DNA of 64,000 bases from Epiperipatus broadwayi. Taxonomy: Eukaryota; Onychophora; Udeonychophora; Euonychophora; Peripatidae. This document shows positions 1-12,788 of this stretch, in pieces. The notes under the pieces are model-generated. The model saw only the letters and a program-made list of their open reading frames with translations, was not told the DNA's origin and searched no databases. Position 1 is the stretch's first letter. The number at the start of each line of letters is the position of its first letter. The stretch spans positions 2,881,001 through 2,945,000 of the forward strand of contig JAQFVV010012545.1 of assembly GCA_028023455.1 (NCBI GenBank), read 5' to 3'. The position numbers and the translations under genes were made by a program.

Positions 1-259
1 ATTAATAACTGTATTTACCTTAAATTAAAAGACTACCTTCTTTAGTTTAGTACTGAAGATTATAATAAAGTTTTTGATTTAATTATAACTCATATTAAGA
101 TTTTCAGTACTTAACTCAAAGTGTCTGTCTTTTAGCTTAAGATGAAGTCAGACAAATAATATTTCTAATTATTATATCATGTGGTTCAGCTTCATTCATC
201 AATTTTAAAAGGTGGTTATCTGAGTTGTATCATATGTGAAACTTTAATTTAATATATAG
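1..259. other. AT-rich sequence, nothing recognised
   Basis: No reading frame, RNA gene or repeat could be supported here. It is the left flank of the foldback element that follows. Confidence 0.5.
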
Positions 260-687
260 AAAACTTCCATTAAAGATCAGCCTGTCAAGCTATTGTGCAT
301 GCGCTTTTTACGAGTGTTAATAATAAATGAATACATTGACTCCCAACACAAGATATATTATTTAGGAAAGAATAAAATAAATCCACTTATTCTATCCAAC
401 CCAAATGCTTATATATGGACAAATCTTAAGTACTGGAAGTGAAAGCGTGAGGATAGACCACTCACTTTAAATTACTGTTTACGATGTCTGAATGAATGAC
501 GCTGATGGGTTGGATAGAATAAGTGGATTCATTTTATTCTTTCCTAAATACTATATCTTGTGTTGGGAGTCAAAGTATTCATTTATTATTAATACTTGTA
601 AAAAGCACATGCACAATAGCTTGATAGGTTGATCTTTGATCTATAACAATTTATAAACATGCGCTATATAAATTAAAACTTTCATTA
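260..687. mobile_element. Foldback element with 13-bp target-site duplication
   Basis: Inverted arms lie at 275-402 and 506-634, separated by about 100 bp of spacer. The outer body is bounded by direct repeats AAAACTTCCATTA (260-272) and AAAACTTTCATTA (675-687), with one mismatch, so the element itself is 273-674. The spacer and arms match the element at 11453-12087, including the right-end motif GCTATATAAA. No protein is encoded. A duplication of 13-15 bp at both loci argues for target-primed reverse transcription rather than a cut-and-paste transposase, but this is inference. Confidence 0.7.
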
Positions 688-1048
688 TAATTTCAATTTA
701 TATTGTATCAGTAAAATATTTAATATATATATATTTAAATGTTATTCATATCTCAGTGCTTAGCTGAATCATATTACAACTATCCATCAGTTCAGAAGTC
801 AGATCAGCTCTCTGGATTATTTTTGAAATACTCAATACACTTTTTTTTCAAGTGAATAATACATATATAGCTTTTGTTGTAATTTTAATTTTGTATACAC
901 TTTTTTAAGATGTATTTTTAACTTCATATATATATATTAAACTTCTATTTCATCATAAATTTTTGGAACATGACAAAAGACGTAAAAAAACGATAATTTC
1001 AACATGTATCTAACTTGAATCAGTGGAAATATGTAATATATATATATA
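688..1048. other. AT-rich spacer with TA runs
   Basis: No gene seen. Short (TA)n tracts occur near 726 and 1034; the latter borders the retrozyme-like array. Confidence 0.4.
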
Positions 1049-1186
1049 TGAAAAACAAAAAACAAGTTAAACTTGCTAACGCTTGACTTTATGATCAATA
1101 GATGGCATTTTACCAAAAACATCGTCAAAGCATATGTTTGTTTACATAAACGTCGGAGTAAGCATTCACTACCTCTTTCGTTAGTT

Positions 1187-1238
1187 CCACCCTCAGATCA
1201 TGATTTCAAGCTGATTTGCTATCATCAGTGAAGGATAG
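1187..1238 (-). ncRNA. Hammerhead ribozyme, retrozyme unit 1
   Basis: On the minus strand the core CUGAUGA, a short stem II (AGC/GCU around a 6-nt loop) and GAAA are followed by the palindrome AUCAUGAU, which serves as a minimal stem III. Stem I pairs CCUUCA with UGAGGG. Predicted cleavage lies between 1196 and 1195. The tiny palindromic stem III is typical of PLE and retrozyme hammerheads, which work best as dimers. Confidence 0.8.
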
Positions 1239-1588
1239 GAATAAGAAATTAGATCTAAACACTAAACTCTGAGCATTTATGAAACAATTTCTATTCAGCT
1301 TGCAAGCGTGAATCTTTTAGACACATAATGTCTTCAAACTCAGCATAGCAAGCCAGATAGCTATATGGGTCTGATATCAGTTCAGTTTCACCACTTAGTA
1401 GAAGCCTCTGCAATATATATCATTGCAAGAAAACTTCAAAGGTACATTTATGAAAAACAAAAAACAAGTTAAACTAGCTAACGCTTGTATTTATGATCAA
1501 TAGATGGCGTTTTACCAAAAACACCGTCAAAGCGTATGTTTGTTTACATAAACGTCAGAGTAAGCATTCACTACCTCTTTCATTAGTT

Positions 1589-1639
1589 CCACCCTCAGAT
1601 CATGATTTCAAGCTGATTTGCTATCATCAGTGAAGGACA
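1589..1639 (-). ncRNA. Hammerhead ribozyme, retrozyme unit 2
   Basis: The core, stem II, palindromic stem III and stem I (CCUUCA/UGAGGG) are identical to unit 1. Predicted minus-strand cleavage lies between 1598 and 1597, 402 nt from the unit 1 site. Confidence 0.8.
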
Positions 1640-2102
1640 GGAATAAGAAACTAGATCTAAACACTAAACTCTGAGCGTTTATGAAACAATTTCTATTCAG
1701 CTTGCAAGCGTGAATCTTTTAGACACGTAATGTCTTCAAACTCAGCATAGCAAGCCAGATAGCTATATGGGTCTGATATCAGTTCAGTTTCACCACATAG
1801 TAGAAGCCTCTGCAATATATATCATTGCAAGAAAACTTCAAAGGTACATTTATGAAAAACAAAAAAACAAGTTAAACTTGCTAACACTTGTAAATGTACC
1901 TTTGAAGTTTTCTTGCAATGATATATATTGCAGAGGCTTCTACTATGTGGTGAAACTGAACTGATATCAGACCCATATAGCTATCTGGCTTGCTATGCTG
2001 AGTTTGAAGACATTACGTGTCTAAAAGATTCACGCTTGCAAGCTGAATAGAAATTGTTTCATAAACGCTCAGAGTTTAGTGTTTAGATCTAGTTTCTTAT
2101 TC

Positions 2103-2154
2103 CTATCCTTCACTGATGATAGCAAATCAGCTTGAAATCATGATCTGAGGGTGG
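2103..2154 (+). ncRNA. Hammerhead ribozyme, retrozyme unit 3
   Basis: CUGAUGA lies at 2113-2119, GAAA at 2134-2137, and the palindromic stem III is followed by cleavage predicted between 2145 and 2146. Stem I pairs CCUUCA with UGAGGG. All core residues needed for catalysis are present. Confidence 0.8.
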
Positions 2155-2504
2155 AACTAACGAAAAAGGTAGTGAATGCTTACTCTGATGTTTATGTAAA
2201 CAAACATACGCTTTGACGGTGTTTTTGGTAAAATGCCATCTATTGATCATAAATACAAGAGTCAGCAAGTTTAACTTGTTTTTTGTTTTTCATATATGTA
2301 CCTTTGAAGTTTTCTTGCAATGATATATATTGCAGAGGCTTCTACTATGTGGTGAAACTGAACTGATATCAGACCCATATAGCTATCTGGCTTGCTATGC
2401 TGAGTTTGAAAACATTACGTGTCTAAAAGATTCACGCTTGCAAGCTGAATAGAAATTGTTTCATAAACGCTCAGAGTTTAGTGTTTAGATCTAGTTTCTT
2501 ATTC

Positions 2505-2556
2505 CTATCCTTCACTGATGATAGCAAATCAGCTTGAAATCATGATCTGAGGTTGG
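2505..2556 (+). ncRNA. Hammerhead ribozyme, retrozyme unit 4
   Basis: CUGAUGA lies at 2515-2521 and cleavage is predicted between 2547 and 2548. One stem I position differs from the other units (UGAGGU), costing one outer pair; the catalytic core is intact. Confidence 0.78.
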
Positions 2557-2655
2557 AACTAACGAAAGAGGTAGTGAATGCTTACTCTGACGTTTATGTA
2601 AACAAACATACGCTTTGACGGTGTTTTTGGTAAAATGCCATCTATTGATCATATA

Positions 2656-5600
2656 TATATATATATAATCATAAAAACATTAAATTTCTTAAAATAGGCA
2701 GAAGAATTAGAAAATAAAATAAAATGAATTTATATTTTAATTGGTATTCTAATCTTCATAGAGAAACCAAACTTTATTGTAGAATGGAGGTCTTCAAGTT
2801 TTTGGAGAAAGATGTGAAAAAATTCATTAACATAGGATGGGCCAAAAAGGATGATATTATGTAGTAATTTTTAAAAACTGGAATGTAACCCATTACTAAT
2901 GTAGCTAGATATTCAATATTTATTGGCAAAGGGCCATTTGAAAATTTTGACAGAATAAAATAAGGGTAGAAAAATAGACACCACTTCATAAGCCCATTGA
3001 GTGAAGCATTTTTATATCCCTCAATGATAAATTTTGGAAAAGTATTTGCATGGGATATTTAAAGGTTGCTTTACTTTTACGATTATGTGTTGGAAGTAGA
3101 ATTTTTTTTGAAAAAGGTAAATGTTGAAACAATGACCAGTATTGTTGTTTTTTAAAAGAATATGTGCTGGAAATCACTATATTTTTGAAAAACTTCTGAT
3201 TATATTTCTACATTTGGAAAAAATATTTGTATCTGTTATTCCTGATTTCAAATCACTTAGAATTGATACGTTTATATTATCAAAGAAAGTAAAACAATCA
3301 AATTATTAGCTTACCTTAGATAATAGTGAAGTGGAGAAGCCACCTTTGACTTACATTATTTAAACTGTTTGTTGATTTGTTGTTATTGACTACAGTTGAT
3401 GAAAAACTGAAGGTCACTAAAATATGTAATTACAGAAATACTTTTAGATCTGTATAAATGCTCAATCAGGTTAATATAGTCTAAAAGCCGTAGGCGGATT
3501 TGGATTTCAAGTTCTTAGATGTGCAGTTGAAATAAAATCAAAGTTGGGTACTGGATGCATGTAAGTATGTCTTCCAGTTTTGAATCCCAGACCTTACTGA
3601 ATTTCTCTTTGGAGATCCAACTCTTCTCTTCTTATATGAAAGACCCTATTGTAGAATTTTGATCATATTTTCAACATTTTTACAATTAAGCCTTTTTTTT
3701 ATTATCTAAATTGAAATTTTTATCATTATTTATTGAAAATGTAAGATTTCAAATGATAGACATTGTAAAAGTTAACATTTGAACTTTGCAAAATAGGAAA
3801 ATAATTTACTAAATGGAGTTCTTAGCTATAACAATGTTGCTTTGCATATTAGACATAATTGTCTACCAAAAAATTTGCAGAACAAAATATTTCTTCTTTA
3901 AATTTTATTTTCTTAAATTCAAAAGAAATTTAGGTTAGACATCATTACAGAAAGAAAATATATCTTAAAATTTATTATTATTAAAATTTTAAAATGAATT
4001 TCTTTAGTGATGTTTATAAAAACCATTCTTGTTAACCATTAAGGGCTGCTACTACTTTGCCTTAATAAATTTTGTAAAACTTGTCTTTTTAAAAATAAAT
4101 ATTTTCAAATAAAATCTAATTGTAATCATGTGGGTTTTTGTTTTAAAATAAATATTTTGCAAAAATATTGTTTAAATAACCTTAAACATGTAAACAAATT
4201 GAACCACTAAACATTACATGATCACAAGATGGCACTACTATATGGAGAGTTTTGCTTTGTTTTGAATGTAAACAAATTACTGAAAATTACAATTTTTCTT
4301 TTCAAAAATAAATATTCAGAAATTGCTTTTATGTCAAGCATTCCACCAATCAGAAATTGTCACTTCTATTGAGATCAAAATGGGGCAGGTTCATATGCAA
4401 ATTATATACGCTATGCTAATTTCTTAAAGATATATATGATACTGTCATCTTCATTTTTTTTTCAAATAATAATTTTAAAACGATTTCTATGAGAAAATAA
4501 TTGCATATGGTAATCTACTGTTATAGATAATAACAAAATAATGAAGACAAACCATAGTAATCATAGCACCATTGTAACACCCAAAACATGTCAAAATAAA
4601 TGATTTGGTAGCTACTCAGTAACAACACCTTAAGGCTAAAACCATAGTCTAAGGATGGATGTTTAAATATTAAAGACAGATTTTGAATACATCTGGTAAC
4701 CATTGATTACTCATATACTAGATGATAATAAAGTATACAGCTGTTTTTGTATTGTATTTTACATTTATTTAAGAACAGATTGATAAACAAAATGTCAGTT
4801 TAGCCCATTATTCGTGTTTTATGATGTGAAACATTTTCAGATATTAATGGCTATCAATCTTGGCTTTAAATAAATAATATATGATTAATGACATTTACAG
4901 ATAAAAATCACTAATCAGCAGAGATTTAGTTGGTGATACCAATTATTTCTGTCTTATCAGTTTTCACATAGGAAAATGTGTAGGAATCATCATTAAATAA
5001 GAATTTGGAGAAGTTAATGATATTAAAATACAGGGTTTGTTTTTATATAGTACAAGAAATCTGCCATTATAATAAATGGTTCTGCAATAAAAATGTTAGC
5101 AGTGAATCACTGACTAATACAAACCAATATAAGAATAATATTTAAGTAAACCCATATCTTAATAAATTGTAGTAATATATTGATATACACATTTATAGTG
5201 CTGCAATAAAAATATATATTTTATTTATATAAAGAAATATTTATATGTAAACATGTAAATGATATACATTAAATAAATTTAAAACATCGACAAAACTTTT
5301 GCTACTTAATTCTCTTTTCACCCCCACTGACTTCTGAAATAAAAAAAAATTCAACTATAAATAAGAAACATATTTATGGAATAAACAATTTTGAATACAT
5401 TACTAAAATACATGCTTTTTAAAGTCATTACAAATAAAAAAATAATTTTAATTAACTTTTTTTAAAAAGCAACATTCATTTCTTTTTTAAAAATCTAACT
5501 TTAAAAGTCAAAAAGTTATTCTATAAAGATTTTTAATCAATAATATTAAGTATTTTACATATTTTTAGACTTATTTAGATGGAAATTTCAATGACATAAG

Positions 5601-6202
5601 CAGTAAGAATAGTGAACCTTTTCTAATTTTTCCTAGTTAATAATCAGATAGCATTAAAATAAGTAAAAAAAAATGTCTTCACAGAAGCTTCAACTCATGA
5701 CTTTATAAAAATGGAAAAAAATAATAATTTTTAGACACTTTTTTAAAAAAACTACATCATAATGAAATAATAAACAAAACATTTTTTATTGGTTTAAAAT
5801 TTATTCAGGATTTTACACAACAACACCTTCACTTTTAACCATTTTTGATGTACTGACAAAGTTCTGGATTGAGTAACTGATGTGTTCAATATACCACTTA
5901 GGCACTAGAATGTCACATGATTTTGTATTAGGTCAATTATACAAAACACTACTGCATCTTAATGATACAAAAATTATTAAAGTTTATAAAATAGTTCTAA
6001 ATATTCAAATGATAGATAAGATGGCTCCAAGCAATGGCAAAATCATTTGATGATATTCTTTGCCTAAATATATCCATCTATTATTTGAAATAGAACTTAA
6101 CTTGGTAGTACATATAGTTAACAGAGTACATATTATAATTTTTTTACTATATAATATAGTCATTGCTTCATTAAGAAAATAAATCCAATTACTCAAGGCT
6201 TT
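2656..6202. other. Gene-free AT-rich stretch
   Basis: No coding region could be supported. Around 4205-4262 a short segment shares the phrase TATGGAGAGTTTTGCT with the foldback element at 6203-6373 and is probably a related fragment. The two adjacent minus-strand open frames at 2774-3177 show no family I recognise. Confidence 0.4.
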
Positions 6203-6373
6203 AAACAGAGCGAAACTCTCCATACAGTATTGCCACCTGTGCTAAACAGAGTAATCAATGGATACCAGAAGGCTTGTGCATAAAATCCCTATCTATGCAC
6301 AAGCCTTCTGGCATCCATTGATTACTTTGTTTAGCACAGATGGCAATGCTGTATGGAGAGTTTTGCTCTGTTT
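6203..6373. repeat. Foldback element, 80-bp arms
   Basis: Arms at 6203-6282 and 6294-6373 are near-perfect inverted copies around an 11-bp loop. Related, diverged single-arm copies lie near 4205-4262 and 7725-7860. The transcript would form a long hairpin. No coding capacity; probably a MITE-like or foldback repeat. Confidence 0.7.
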
Positions 6374-6448
6374 ATCAACAAATAATGTGCTAGTATAGGA
6401 GATGTGATCATGTGATAATCAAGGCTTTAATAGGTTTATAAATGTAGA

Positions 6449-6585
6449 TGATAATAATCAACCCTTAAGCCATCAACAATCTCAACCTGTAGTCAAGGCA
6501 ACCTTTTTATTGTTAAGGGAAGTTGCCTTGACTACAGGTTGATAGGTTGATATTGTTGATAGTTTAAGGACTGATTGTTATCATT
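6449..6585. repeat. Foldback element, about 55-bp arms
   Basis: Arms at about 6449-6503 and 6522-6585 pair through the segment GTTGCCTTGACTACAGGTTG. A single arm of the same family recurs at 28823-28870 (GTTGCCTTGACAACAG), so this is a dispersed family. Confidence 0.65.
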
Positions 6586-9500
6586 GCTTTATGTATAGCA
6601 TATCATATTTAGAATTGTTTAAGCCAAAATTATGTACAATGGTCCTTTTTTTTAATGCAAGACGGCAATTTCTCAGCATAGAAGTTATGTTTAGGATCCC
6701 TGATAACCAGATTAAATTCTCTCAGATTTTTGTATACACGTCAGAACACATGCATTAGAGAAACAGCTGCGTTAGAATTCCTATTATAAAATTATTATAA
6801 AAATCCTTAAAGTAGTCATCCATCTCTGTACGCCCTACAATATAAATTTATAACTTTAATTACGGTATTTTATTTTAACGTCACTTTAAGTTAAATTTTC
6901 TCTTATTGAATTTTTTCTTTATATCAAATTAATTTTATTTTCTTTGGCGCAAATCTTTCTTAAATTTAGAATAAAAAATTTAGAAAATTACTTTTAATCA
7001 ATATTTTAAAAAAGCTTAATATTATTTCTAAGCTTTTCACAATATATGTTTACATCTGCATATGTATAATCAAATTTAAAAGATTTTTTTTTCTTAGATT
7101 TGATTTGAAGAGTGATTTAACAAATAAGATTACGTGGAGATATTTAAGATGATTAAAAAATTATTGTTTAATATTTTTATGTAACATATCTACACATAAA
7201 TACTGTGAAGTGATGAAATTTGCCTCTCCCTCTCCTCTCTTTTTTAAGATATTCACTAGGAATGTTAACCACCATAATGTCTTGCTTCTACTCCCATATA
7301 TCAACATAACCAGGAATTTCTTCCCAATATCTTTTCCATCTTCAATCTTAGTATATCTCTCAACAACTAATTCTTTTTCCTTCCATTCATTCAACTATCT
7401 TTTCACAATTATTTTATTTAACTTATGGATTTTTTTAAAAAACAATTCAGTATTTAAGAATATTACAAAAAATGGGAGCAATGTAGAGCAGATGATAAAA
7501 TTCTTTTAGATTTTATTGGTGGATTTAGAAAAATAAATTTTTTGAGATGTTACAACAAACCTTTTTAGTCTATTCCTTGACTTGCTTAAAAGATTTCTTG
7601 ATTTGAACATCTAGAAAAAGCATTTTTTATACAATGAAATTATGTCTTAAATTAGTAATAAATGGGATTTTCTTTAAAATCTTTTCATACTTTTTCTCTT
7701 AGGTATCTTATCTTATGATATTTAGCAAAGTAGAAGTAAAAACAGGCAAAACTCACTATAAGTATTGCCACACACAGCAAGCTAGAGTAATTAATGGATG
7801 TTTTAAAACAGTTATACACAGGCATAAGAAGTGGTGGTCATGTGATGTTTATTGGCTTAGAATAGAAGTATATATAAAAGAATCAAAAATCACAACAAGG
7901 GATAAACTTAAGATTTCCAGTAATATTTATATTTAATTCAGAAGTTTAATAAAGTACTCAGCAGTAGAATACTATAGTAACAAAACAACTTCTTAGAATA
8001 TTTCACAAGCACAAATAATTATTCCCATTTCTCCAAATAAATTGCTTCTAGGAATTATTTAGATTTAACTTTTAACAGATGAAAAACATACATTCAAGGT
8101 CATTTCAAGTTGCATGAAATAGAGTGTTTTGATGTATTGATGCAAAAAGTTACATATCATTAATGGAATATTTTCCCATTGTTTAGATAATAGACTATTT
8201 TTGGAAATTTAGACCCTGGTTTATGCAAAAGATTTCAAAACTTTTTATATACGTATTAAAAGAGAAGTATCTCTTTGATAAAGTTAAGTGTTATGTTATC
8301 AGCTTTATTAAATTTTCTGCATTCTGTATTCAAAAGATCACTGATGAACTAAATAAAGTAGATATCAAAATTGAACTCTGAGTGAATACTCTGCTATGGT
8401 TGTCATTTAAGGACATTCAAGTTTTCCCATTAGAGAACAATTTGTCAAGTAAATTAATAGCTATGTGAGAATATACAGCACACACACACACGATACAGAT
8501 TGCATACATAACAAAAATGTGATTTTGTTATCATGATGCATTGTGCAGTTTATTACAGTAGCAATATGACAAACTGGACAGTTAAAAATGGATGAATTGG
8601 AGTTCAGTCCATCATTTCCGGTTTTCAAAACTTACATGATTTTTCGAGTTAAATAATCAAACATATTCTTTTTAAATTAATTTGCTGCAGTTTGTATTCT
8701 GTATAGTTTAATCATTGAGCAATGTTTAGTTAAATATTAAGTCATTCCTTGTGGTAAAGAGCCTTAAGGTTTCTGAGAAATATCGGAAGATATTTGTCAC
8801 ATATTTATTCCAAAATAACTTATAGGACCTTAATAATTTTGGGAATCAGATATTTGGCACATTCGAGACAGATCATTAGATAATCCTCATTTATTCAAAT
8901 AAATATTTGACTGCATAAATTAGGCAAAGCATGATAATTTTGGAAGAAAAGTATTATATCCAAAAACATTGTTACACTATGATTGAATCAGGTTTTTAAA
9001 AACATTTCTATAGTCTTAAACTGGAATGTATCCATATAGAGTAATTAATGAACTAAGAAAATACCATGATATGACTGACTAAATCAAAACTCCCATTATC
9101 ATATTGCATGATTGGAAATAGATAATCTGATTAATATACTTCTTTTGGTGATTTTCTGAAATGAATTTTTATAATGTAACAAGTTTTAAAGTGCAACTGA
9201 TAATTTTCCCAGTCATACATTATACTTCAGGTCTTCTAGTATTTTCAATATTCACACTAGAAAAGATCACTTTAAAATAGATTTTCTTATTAATCTTATA
9301 ACAAAAATTTGCGTGGATTGTAAGTATTGAGAAGTGACTTGATCTCTTTGTGATATGTTTTAACGCAATTTTGTGTTGCTTTATGATTGGTATCATTATT
9401 TTACCAAAGCCACACATATAAATTAAGTACATATAAACACAACAGTTAATTGCTACAATTTTCCAATATGTTTATCACCTCATTCTTATTAAGTCATCAG

Positions 9501-9661
9501 AGTTTTCGAATCTTTTGGCAAAACTATTATTCTTTAAATATTAAACACTTCAGTGATTTTGTTTGAGCATCAATAATTTATTTCAAATATAATTCAAATC
9601 TTCATTCCGCAAAACACATTTTCTTGAAACATATAAATAAAGATATAGATATCTGAACAAC
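6586..9661. other. Gene-free AT-rich stretch
   Basis: No supported gene. Positions 7725-7860 hold a diverged copy of one arm of the 6203-6373 foldback. A short (CA)n run lies near 8480. Confidence 0.4.
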
Positions 9662-9730
9662 ATAAGTGACTCCCAAGATGCCTTTTTTTGCTGAATTAGC
9701 ACTCATCATTTGGACCCGGTCTCATTTTCT
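9662..9730 (-). ncRNA. Degenerate hammerhead ribozyme remnant
   Basis: The minus strand retains UGAUGA, a stem II (GUGCU/AGCA type) and flanks that match the intact copy at 60997-61066. The first core C is replaced by A and GAAA has become an A run. It is therefore almost certainly inactive. Confidence 0.5.
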
Positions 9731-10547
9731 TATATATGGCTTCATCTTGATGTAATCTTTATGTCAAATATTTTTATTACTTTCTTAAGATCATTTTAAA
9801 AACAATTAAGTTAAGTTGATATGTATCTATGCTAATTGTAAAAAAAAAAAGATTTATGATTGGTATTTCGTATTTTATCAAAGCTGTACATATAGACTAA
9901 GTACATATAAACGTAACAGTTAGTTGTTTGTATTAAAAAAAAGTTTATTTAAAATGTAATTTGCAAGTTGTTGTTTTTTAAGGAGTCAAGAACTCTCTCT
10001 TCAATAAGCAGTAAAGCTATGTAGATCAAACAATTTCATGTTTTTGCAAATATATTACGAAAAATAAATTATATATACATATATTATGCATCAGACTTAC
10101 AAATATGGAATATAAGATACACTTCAGAAATTGCTTTAAGTTCCCTAAAATACTTATATTGTCTTTCAGCAGTCTTTTAAATATTTGTATATATATATAT
10201 TACCAATATGGTGAAAAACATATTTTTTTATTTAAAAAAAAAAAAGCTTTAATTGCAAATATATTCTTTTATATGTAATATTTTTTTTTTACAAAATATT
10301 TTGTTTTAATTATTTTTAATTATTAATCAAGATATTTGAGATATATCTGTAGGCATTATACTTATGGAACAAATTTTACCAAGAATTTGCATTGTTGTAA
10401 TTGAGAAATTGAATTCATAATCAATTTTCTGCCGTTCTATGAAAGACTGCACATACACAAACACTTTTATATAAAGTGACTTCAAGTACTCTATCAACTT
10501 TTGACAGTGAGTGAGTGAGTGAGTGTGTGTGTGTGAGAGAGAGGGGG

Positions 10548-10581
<34 letters not shown>

Positions 10582-11437
10582 TTATAGACTTCACTATTTT
10601 ATTCTTTCATATATAATACTTTAATATGCAAGATAGTGCGATTGGAATAAGTTGCAGATGTCATTGATTAAATTTCTATCCATTCATAAAGGACCAAACT
10701 TATGGTTTATCCTTTTTTTTTTTAAATGTGTCATAGAAAAATAGTTAGTATATCTTCCTATCATGACAATAGTTCATAATTCAATTTGAAAATAGTTGAA
10801 ATTAAAAATTTTGAAGATCATAAGGGAGCTTAGAATTTTTTATCATTTTACTGGTTCATAGTTTGCCTAATTAGTTAATCATATATTGATCAGTAAGTAG
10901 CTTTCTGCACAATATTAGTAGAGTAAAAGTTCAAATTGAGCAAATGAATGTCAAAACCACTTTTAATAGATGAACACATATATACTTTCATTTCAATGTT
11001 TTGAAAAAGGAAACGGTTAAAAAAAATTCCTCTAGATATGGATTTTACAAACCAATCTATGAAACATTAATATATCCACATATAGAGCATTTTGGTATAT
11101 TTTTCTACTTATTTAATATTTGTGACATTGTTTTTAATTTTTTCAGCAGAAAATTTTTCTTTCTAAAATATTTCTACATTAAAAAGAAGAATAACAAGGT
11201 TAGAAAATTGAAATGTTGAAAAATAGTAATCAAATTGAAGAAATGATAAGATAGATATCTACAAGAAAAGCATTCTAAGTGAAAGTTTAAAAAAATTGCT
11301 ACTTTAATTCATTTAAAAAATAGCTTAAAGAAGAAATAAATAGAAACAGTTATTTTTTACTAATGGAATAAGGATCAGTTGTAAGAAACAAAAATATTTT
11401 TTGGGGAAAAATGGATTAAATATAACTTAACATTTTC
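9731..11437. other. Gene-free AT-rich stretch
   Basis: No gene recognised. It contains the purine microsatellite listed separately. Confidence 0.4.
10507..10576. repeat. (GTGA)/(GT)/(GA) compound microsatellite
   Basis: Short GTGA and GT repeats pass into a pure GA tract. This is simple sequence with no wider feature. Confidence 0.9.
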
Positions 11438-12102
11438 TAAAATGCTTTTATACATTCAAATATCAGCCTTTTTAAGCTAATTGTGCATATGCTTTGTGAG
11501 TGTTAATAATAAACGAATACTTTCTCACCAATACAAGATATAGTATTTATGCAGGAATAAAAGGAATATAAGCATTTGAGTTGTAGGAATAAGAGGATTT
11601 CTTTTATTCCTGCATAAATACTATATCTTGTATTGGTGAGAAAGTATTCATTTATTATTAACACTCGCAAAGCATATGCACAATTAGCTTAAAAAGGCTG
11701 ATATTTGAATGTATACAATTGTAAACATACGCTAAATAAAATAAATTCTTATTTACATATGATTAAGTTTCAATTGGAATGACATTTAGTAAATTCTAGA
11801 CAATTTCACCCACGTCATTCATTCAGACACCGTATATAGTAATTTAAAGTGACGGTTCCATCCTCACGCTTTACTTTCCAGTACTTCAGATTTGCTCATA
11901 CATAAGCATTTGAGTCATAGGAATAAGAGGATTCCTTTTATTCCTGCACAAATACTATATCTTGTATTGGTGAGAAAGTATTCATTTATTATTAACACTC
12001 ACAAAGCATATGCACAATTAGCTTAAAAAGGCTGATATTTGAATTTATACAATTGTAAACATATGCTATATAAAATAAATGCTTATTTAAAATGCTTTTA
12101 TA
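11438..12102. mobile_element. 635-bp insertion with perfect 15-bp target-site duplication
   Basis: The direct repeat TAAAATGCTTTTATA occurs at 11438-11452 and 12088-12102 and bounds a single insertion (11453-12087). Inside are a foldback (arms about 11453-11570 and 11595-11715) and a second, directly repeated right arm (about 11930-12087). The internal spacer matches the inverse of the 273-674 element, so both belong to one family. The arrangement of inverted plus tandem arms with a variable-length duplication recalls PLE-type or other target-primed retroelements. No protein and no obvious hammerhead core is present. Confidence 0.75.
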
Positions 12103-12578
12103 TTAACTTGACCTGTCTGCATTTTTGTCTTATGTCTACATTTTTGAATTAATAATGAAAAATATGTTCTTATGTAGAACTCGAAATCACTTTGTTATGC
12201 TTCCCAAGAAAACACCTTAACAACTGAATCAATGGAATTATTATGTTTGAAGAAGAAAATTTTGATAATATTGATATTATAATTAAATTAATTGCAATAT
12301 AAGTATCTGATAAAAACATTACATTTGTAGAATAAAATTTTATTAATATTGATTTAACTCCTACTTAATTAAAAAGCTAACACATAAATATTTTTATATA
12401 GTAGACGATTACATGATATTTGAATTTGGAATTTGTTTGTTAGAAGACATTTTTTTATTTTCATGTCCTACTATTAAATTATAATTTTTGTCAGATTTCT
12501 TTGTAGTTTTAATAATTTTTAAAAACAATATGTAAATATAACTAAAAAGCAACAATAATTTGTAAAAAAAAAGATTTT

Positions 12579-12788
12579 TTTAAAATAATGCATTTATGTA
12601 AACAGCCAAATAAAAAATAGAAAAAGAACAAAGTAATCTGATCAAAAACGTGTTGTTTCATAAAAACATTTAAGGCCTTTTTGATTTTTATGGTCTCAAA
12701 TGCTTTTATGAAATGACACATTATATTTTTTAGTCAGATTATTTTTTTATTTCTTGATTAGCTGTTTACATAAAAGCATTATTTAAAA
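12579..12788. repeat. Foldback (MITE-like) element
   Basis: Diverged inverted arms at about 12579-12671 and 12698-12788 share a TAATGC...TTATGTAAACAGC segment at the outer ends. It is non-coding; the duplication is unclear in the T-rich flank. Confidence 0.6.

Larger units (their letters stand above)
1049..2655. mobile_element. Retrozyme-like palindromic array of four 402-bp units
   Basis: Two units lie head-to-tail in one orientation (about 1049-1851). A 38-bp spacer follows, then two units in the opposite orientation (about 1890-2655). The predicted ribozyme cleavage sites are exactly 402 nt apart within each pair (1196 to 1598, 2145 to 2547). Units differ by only scattered substitutions. 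Each carries one hammerhead ribozyme, on the minus strand in the left pair and on the plus strand in the right pair. No protein is encoded. Tandem units of a few hundred bases with one type I hammerhead each are the hallmark of metazoan retrozymes, non-autonomous retroelements thought to be copied through circular RNA. Both ends abut (TA)n sequence, so a duplication cannot be read cleanly. Confidence 0.75.

Noticed and set aside
7161-7509. Overlapping open frames on both strands
   Set aside because: No recognisable domain and no coding signal beyond openness; likely chance.
8338-8375. CTGATGA motif
   Set aside because: No GAAA at a workable distance and no pairing stems.
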